A stretch of 64,000 nucleotides of DNA from Kryptolebias marmoratus (lineage: Eukaryota > Chordata > Actinopteri > Cyprinodontiformes > Rivulidae), in assembly GCF_001649575.2 (NCBI RefSeq), contig NC_051452.1, positions 2,271,846 through 2,335,845 on the forward strand, given 5' to 3'. The notes below the pieces were generated by a model. It was given only the letters and a program-made list of their open reading frames with translations, was not told where the DNA came from and did no database searches. Both the position numbers and the translations under genes were made by a program. Below, in pieces: positions 58,876 to 64,000 of the stretch. Within the stretch, counting starts at the first letter, position 1. Each line of letters starts with the position of its first letter.

Positions 58876-58880
58876 CGTTT

Positions 58881-59005
58881 GATGAATCGGTGACCTGTCC
58901 AGGGTGTACCCCACAATTTCCCATATTGACTGTTTGGATGGGTTCCAAACCCTCTCAGCCCTCCCCAAAATAAGCAAAGCAGGAGCTGAAAGTTGATGGA
59001 TGGAC
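58881..59005 (+). mobile_element. Retroposon tail (GATG-type), plus strand
   Basis: CGGTGACCTGTCCAGGGTGT, ACCCCACAATTTCCC, TTTGGATGGGTTCC, CTCTCAGCCCTCCCC, AAGCAAAGCAGGAGCTGAA, GATGGATGG. This follows the well-known teleost order GCGACCTGTCCAGGGTGTAC...GGATAGGCTCCAGC...CCCTG...GATAAGCGG...GATGGATGG. It is diverged from that pattern, so it is old. Confidence 0.75.
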
Positions 59006-59009
59006 GTTT

Positions 59010-60995
59010 TGGAGGCAAAGCGAGCCTTATTATGCTTAAATAGGTCGTTGCAAAAATTTATTTTGTGTGAACTACAGTAAAGACGGACTGTGTGGAGGAC
59101 ATATACTCAATGTTTAAGTAAATGGAAGAAGAGTAGCGTTCCAGCTTGTGTAGGTTGACAATTCCATCCACCTTCTTTGCTTCTTATTGGGTTTTTTTCC
59201 CCCCTGTAGGGCTTACATTTAGTGGTGCTCATTTTGGACTTGGTGATAGCTCTTCAAAGCAAAGTGCAAAACGAAAGGCAGTGCTTTGTTGTGACATGAT
59301 TGAGAGAATCTCTCTAAGCTAATGATGTGTTGATTGTGATTTCTTTTTTTTTTGGCAGGTTAATCAAAACATGTTTCTGGTTGTGAGAGAATAATTCTAT
59401 AAATATTTATCTCACTTTGTGTTTCTTATTCCGTTATGAAGTGAGAATATGTTCCAACTGCCAAAGAGGTTATGAGGTTGATCATTTTTGTTTGTTTGCC
59501 TGATTGTTAGTATAATTACCCCAAAGGTTAAAAACCAATTGGGATTTAATTTTATTAGAAGTGTGGCATCGTGGCATTTTTGTTCCCCCTTTATCATTGT
59601 GTTTGTAGCATTTGTGGGGTTATGTTGTCTCTGTGCCCATGCACTTAACTTCATGAGTAAGGACCAATCCATATGACAATGATACAGTCAGCACCCAATA
59701 GGCTTTACTTTCTATGTTTTGTTTTTTTTCAACCTTGTAGACACAAAAATATGTACAAGTTTTTGTAAAATTTCATAAAAAGTTACCAATTACATCATAG
59801 TAAATATAATAAATGAAGTGACCAGTTAGGAATACAATACCTTAGTTATGGCAATAGAAAGAAAATGTGCTTGTTTGTCAGTAGGGGAATAAGATCTGAA
59901 TATATATATTAACAACAATTGCATTTTAAGGCATCATTGTTAGCTAAATAAATTTACCAAGAATACTCAGATCTGGTTGGTTATTTTGTAGAATACTAAC
60001 AGTAAAGATTAAACAAACCTAGATGTGTAATGTTTAACTGCAAGCGATAAAGACTTTGAGTACAGGTTTTGAGCCCCTGCCTTAAAAGTCACTCTTCTTG
60101 TGGAGTCATTTGAACCACAAATGAAAAGATTGAAGAACTTGCAATCTACATAAGGGAAGACTATTTTTTCCAGGGGTGGCTTTAGGCAAATTCGGCACTA
60201 ATGTTCAACAAAACAAATACTACATAATCCTTCCATTGGGTATGCTAATAATTTTGTTTTAACTTTTCAGACTTGCCTATGCAGTGATGCTAGCAGGCAT
60301 TGCTTGAGGAACTTTTATCAAGATGGCAATTGGTTGCCAGTAATATGGGAACATTTGCAACATCACCAATACTGAAATGACAGAACACACCTTACTGTAA
60401 TTATCTGTCTAAATAGTTGCCACGTGCCGCAAATCAGATTCTAAGAAAAGCCCATGAGTCATTGCCTGAGTTCTGAAGTGATGGTTTTACGGGAGTTTTC
60501 AAACAGATCTCTCACGTCTTACGCCTTGAGAGTGACACACTCCGAGTTTAACAAGTTCACACGCCACATAGGGCCGCTCTCATGCAGAGAAGTGATAAAG
60601 CTCAACACACAGAATAATAGGCGATGACTGGACAAGGTGAATTTTGATCTACTCAGACCATACACTTGTGTTGAGTTGGCAACCTATAAGCCAATCACAA
60701 AATAGTATCTTTTCCTTTTGTTGTTGCCAGGCGAACTCTAAGCCCTGCGATATACATACAGGTCTATTAAAATCATGTATTAAGCCTATAAAATACCATA
60801 TGCTTAAAGAAATGTATAGTTTAAATAGTGGTTTCTATTTAGACTTGCTTCATACAAGAAGCAGCTGCTTCCCAACATAGAAATTCTACATCTGGAATGG
60901 GTAATTGCACATCGGGCAGGTAATTGTATCCACAACATGTGTGCTCTGTCGTGTCCCAGATATCAAATTTTGTTTTCATCAAGTTAAATAGGTTT
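59010..60995. other. AT-rich spacer; one balanced block
   Basis: About 60400-60640 is repeat-free and balanced (TCTCACGTCTTACGCC, CACACGCCACATAGGGCC) and might be regulatory. Frames at 59412-59672 (minus) and 60644-60880 (plus) have no recognisable domain. Confidence 0.4.
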
Positions 60996-61001
60996 AGGTA
61001 A

Positions 61002-61080
61002 GGGGCCGCGGTAGCTCAGTGGTCAGTGCCCAAGTTCTGTCAGGAGAGGCATCCGGCGTAAAACGATTACCAAATCTTGT
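61002..61080 (+). mobile_element. tRNA-related SINE head fragment
   Basis: GGGGCCGCGGTAGCTCAGTG holds a perfect polymerase III box A (TAGCTCAGTGG, 61012-61022). It is followed by GTCAGGAGAGGCATCCGGCG and TAAAACGATTACCAAATC, the order seen in common teleost SINE-type repeats. The tRNA cloverleaf cannot be completed and no box B is present, so this is not a functional tRNA gene. R copy K starts soon after. Confidence 0.65.
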
Positions 61081-61094
61081 GTGAGTTTGCTTTC

Positions 61095-61290
61095 TGTGGT
61101 GCCACATTGTAGACATTTTTGTCAAAACTTAAAAATATTGCAAGATCTCAAGCTCAGAGTATGAACTGGAGATGATTCTCAGCTACTGTCACATAAAATA
61201 TTAGCTCAGTATCTGTAAACCTGGCTAACTTTAAAAAAAAAAAAATTCTTCTAACTTCTTGTAGTGACTAGCTGTGCTGCAATGTAAACA
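61095..61290 (+). repeat. Interspersed repeat family R, copy K (left half)
   Basis: ATATTGCAAGATCTCAAGCT, CTCAGAGTATGAACTGG, GATTCTCAGCTACTGTCACA, TATTAGCTCAGTATCTGTAA, then an A13 run (61233-61245) in place of the GCCATTTTTG block, and CTAGCTGTGCTGCAATG. The right half is absent. Confidence 0.65.
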
Positions 61291-61319
61291 GTAACAAGTA
61301 AAAAATATGGTTTCTGCTG

Positions 61320-61400
61320 TCCATCCATCCATCCGTCCGTCCATCTTTTTTCTGTTGCTTATTTGTGGTCAGTTGCAGAGGCAACAGGTCCAGGAGGAAG
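61320..61400 (-). mobile_element. Retroposon tail with CCAT/CCGT array
   Basis: On the plus strand, (CCAT)n changing to CCGT (61321-61344) is followed by TTCTGTTGCTTATTTGTGGT and GCAGAGGCAACAGGTCCAGG. This is the reverse of a teleost retroposon end (CTGGACC...CTGC...ATAAGCGG...GATGGATGG). Confidence 0.5.
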
Positions 61401-61409
61401 TGTTGTGGT

Positions 61410-62395
61410 ATCTTTAATTCTGTAACAGTGCCAAAGCTAACAATGTTTTTGTTAGCACATCCTTTATTGGAAAAAATAGTGTTTGCTGCTTGTTGTGTAA
61501 AGTTACTGTAGCCACAATGCTTATAATTATCTACAGGTAATAACTAATTCATATACTGTAAATAATGCACTGTTCATAAAGTCCAGAAATATTTAAAGTT
61601 GACTGTAATACTACTTCTATTAATACTTCTGTACATCCTGGAGCTGCTTAAAGGTGCTTCATTGTGCTTAAAACAACATACTCAATATGCTTTTTTGAAA
61701 AAGGAAATAAAAAGTGTGCCATTTATAGCGATACATGGCATTGCTTTGGGTTTGTAGGTTTCATTCATTGGGACTGCATGACTTCAGACACAAAAGCAAA
61801 AACAGGATTTTGTTTTTCTTCCTCTTAAAATTTAAAAACGGCCACACATTTTGCCATTTTATTTTTCTTTTTTTACCCATTAAATAATGAACGCAAAGTT
61901 AACCCGGTCAAGTTAAAATCGGTTTAATGACAATGTTAGCCTCATAAGTTTTAGCAGAGTAAATCCCATTCAGAACCTCAAAGTGTAAACCATTCTATTT
62001 TCACTGCCTATAACCTTTGGTTTGCCACAAATAAGATCTTATTCACAATTTCACTGGTGCTAGTCTGTCCAACAGAGCAACACTGCGTGTGTCTGCTGAG
62101 GTCTAAGTCCAAGATACACTGTTCTTTATTTGTACCATTTGTAAGTAAGATGAATACCAAGGTAAATATTCTAAAACAAGCAACACATTATTTGTAATAA
62201 TGATTAATTTCCTGACAGAGTGATTCAAAGACTACTTAGCTGAACTCAGAAAATAAGTTATTTTATCACCAGTGCATCAAACTCATGAGTGTGCCATAAC
62301 CTTCCAAGCCTTTTTGCTTGCTGACTACAGGTAAATGAATGGACTTGACTTGGATATGGTTCACTGCTTTTGTTTCCCCTGTGAGGGGAGCTAAT
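61410..62395. other. AT-rich spacer, nothing recognised
   Basis: Only short frames and no repeat similarity found. Confidence 0.5.
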
Positions 62396-62399
62396 AAGT

Positions 62400-62680
62400 C
62401 AATCTGATTCACTCCCAGATACAGTGAGGACGCTCTTATCGCGTTGTCAGCAGCTGGTTTCATTAAATCTCCCGGTTAAGTTTGCATGTTACAGATTCAA
62501 CACTTTTAAATTACCTAACTCACGCCGACTCGGGCCAAGGCAAGGGGAAAAACAAAGGGAAGAGCTCCCTGTGCAACCCCCCTGTGCTGCTTTGACCATC
62601 AATCATGGCTGTCAGAGCAGCTGTGCTACTGTTCTTTGGTGGGAACTCACACTAGAGCTCTATATCATCTAGAACTGGGA
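62400..62680. promoter_or_regulatory. Candidate enhancer with PBX-HOX plus MEIS/PREP composite
   Basis: On the minus strand CTGACAG and TGATTGATGG are separated by three bases: TGATTGATGG (reverse of 62596-62605) fits the bipartite PBX-HOX pattern TGATNNATGG, and CTGTCA (62609-62614) is the MEIS/PREP core. An E-box CAGCTG is at 62618-62623. Known hindbrain Hox enhancers combine PBX-HOX and PREP/MEIS sites at short distance. The surrounding 280 bp are balanced and repeat-free, with TTTCATTAAATCTCC and TTAAATTACC words. The 82-codon frame (62424-62672) has no recognisable domain. Function is inferred from motif grammar. Confidence 0.4.
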
Positions 62681-62887
62681 TGAAAGTGCAAACTTTGGCT
62701 ATAGCCGCTAAGATTAGGGACAGTGCAATCTACAAGAGGCATCACGAGAAAGGTGAACGCAACAAAAATCAACTGTCACAACAGAAATGCAGAAAATTAA
62801 CTTCCACTTAGCTACAAGTAGTACAAGTTAGTACCAGTTCTGCAGCACTAAATTATGTCTTCATTAATGACAATAAACCTCAGCTAA

Positions 62888-63085
62888 TTTTATTTCAGTT
62901 GATTTATATAGCGCCAGCTCACAACAAAAGTCATTTCAGGGCAAAAACATTCACATGTATTATAAAATGCCAATTAATAAAAGTTATCTATCTTAGGAAG
63001 CCAGCAGCTTGTGTTGAATCTTCATTTCCTCACAAGCTCCCATCCTGAGCAGCACATTGGTGACAGAGAAAAGGAATTCCAGCGT
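62888..63085 (-). mobile_element. L2-type LINE/SINE 3' end, minus strand
   Basis: The left edge, reversed, reads TGAAATGACTTTTGTTGTGA, GCTGGCGCTATATAAATCAA, CTGAAAT, the characteristic end of teleost L2-type elements. The inner part (CTTAGGAAGCCAGCAGCTTG, CATCCTGAGCAGCACATTGG, GACAGAGAAAAGGAATTCC) matches the usual sequence just inside that end. Coding sequence is absent. Confidence 0.7.
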
Positions 63086-63089
63086 TTGT

Positions 63090-64000
63090 TTAGTTAGTAT
63101 TTAGTTGGCAAATGCTCAAAAGAATTGTACTATTGATTATTTGCTATTCTCAGAATGTTCTTCCTTTGTATTTAAATGTGGTTTCATTGTTTATCACCTC
63201 CTACTAGTTTGGCAAGGGTATTTCAGCATATATTTTAGAATTACCGCATACTATAAACTTTTTCTTTTCAATGGGAATGTAAAATAGTATTGTCAAATAA
63301 AACAAAATATATATGACAGTAGTCATCATCGACAAAATTTGCACAAGGGCAACTTTTTCTTTCTTTTCCCATTCAAACAGTACCAAGACCAGGCATTTGA
63401 TTAGCTGCCTTTCCAGTAATTATGATTCTACAAGTTGTTCATATGTAGAAAACATTAGAAATAGAAATAAAAAAAGTTAAAAACCATAACAAAATAAATG
63501 TATTAAAAATAGTTAGCATGAAAGCTATAAATTAAACATTATTGCCTGAAGGAAACCACCACAAATGTGTCCAAATTGGGTCCCAACTCATGCTGCCTGA
63601 TTACTGTGTTTGATTTATTATTAATTAAAACTACAGGGGGCCTAATGGAAATGGCTTAAGGTCCATTTCCAGCCCACAAGCCATCAGTTTATTGATGGTA
63701 AATGGTGAATACATTGCAAAAAACAGGACTGTAACAGGACTGTTGGGTTCATGTAAATGTCTTGGTTTATTTATTTATTTTTATTTTGAAATAAAATAAT
63801 AGTGTTATTATGGAAATGAATATTGAGACATAATTTGACACAATTTGGATAATATGAATCTGAGATTACAGGAACACAACAGGAAATAACAACAATAATA
63901 ATATTAATCATAATAATAATCATAGAGAGTTTATTTTGAAAGACATGGAAAAATATGATAGATTCTCTATCCATGGACCTTGTTTGTTTCTTTAAAAAAA
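63090..64000. other. AT-rich spacer with AAT/AAC microsatellite
   Basis: An imperfect (AAT)n/(AAC)n tract lies at about 63885-63925. Overlapping short frames on both strands near 63105-63386 show no domain. Confidence 0.5.

Noticed and set aside
61002..61080. A tRNA gene suggested by the TAGCTCAGTGG box A
   Set aside because: No box B, anticodon stem or acceptor stem can be found, and the sequence continues into a SINE-type body.

Overview
This window looks like non-coding DNA from a ray-finned fish, probably a percomorph teleost. The reasons are the very AT-rich, stop-rich sequence, the many decayed transposable elements of types common in teleost genomes (L2-clade LINEs, a Tc1-like transposon, hAT-type MITEs, tRNA-related SINE pieces, and retroposon tails ending in GATG-type repeats), abundant microsatellites, and 13-17 bp homopolymer runs. 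The species cannot be named from this sequence. Element family names rest on remembered teleost consensus sequences, not on a database search.

I found no intact protein-coding gene, no exon I would defend, and no rRNA, functional tRNA or CRISPR array. The longest open frames are 150-180 codons. They lie in transposon relics, beside ambiguous bases, or on the purine-rich strand of pyrimidine-rich DNA, and look like chance. The window is best read as a gene desert or the inside of a very long intron. If it has a function, it is probably regulatory: islands of higher-complexity, repeat-free sequence with homeodomain, PBX/MEIS, POU, SOX or FOX-like motifs stand out from the AT-rich background (for example 1-330, 5440-5560, 25690-25900, 45480-46090, 47080-47215, 62400-62680). 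Conservation cannot be tested here, so these are candidates only.

Layout. 1-6750: AT-rich spacer with several candidate regulatory islands and one minus-strand copy of a recurrent repeat, here called family R. 6755-7476: a hAT-type MITE split by a plus-strand L2 LINE that contains a 208-base assembly gap. 8190-9545: an L2-like tail and an R copy. 11190-11720: a locally iterative region. 15815-16075: minus-strand LINE coding relic. 17550-19910: two loosely paired sequence duplications and a TA microsatellite bounded by single Ns. 22325-24800: an interspersed repeat, a hAT-like terminus and an R copy. 27655-30432: R copies, a tRNA-related SINE piece and a minus-strand L2 relic. 31911-32836: a deleted Tc1-like transposon with both ends. 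34035-34690: another probable interspersed repeat, with CTCF-like motifs. 39040-47000: three more R copies (two in tandem) and the richest run of candidate islands. 50690-59005: the second half of a diverged duplication, SINE-like and retroposon tails, and an R dimer. 61000-63085: a tRNA-related SINE head, an R fragment, retroposon tails and a PBX-HOX/MEIS-like composite motif.

The most notable internal signal is family R. About twelve diverged copies of a roughly 300-650 bp unit, nearly all on the plus strand, include three head-to-tail pairs and end in a CA tract followed by a small hairpin. It has no visible coding capacity, and I can find it only by comparing parts of the window with each other.
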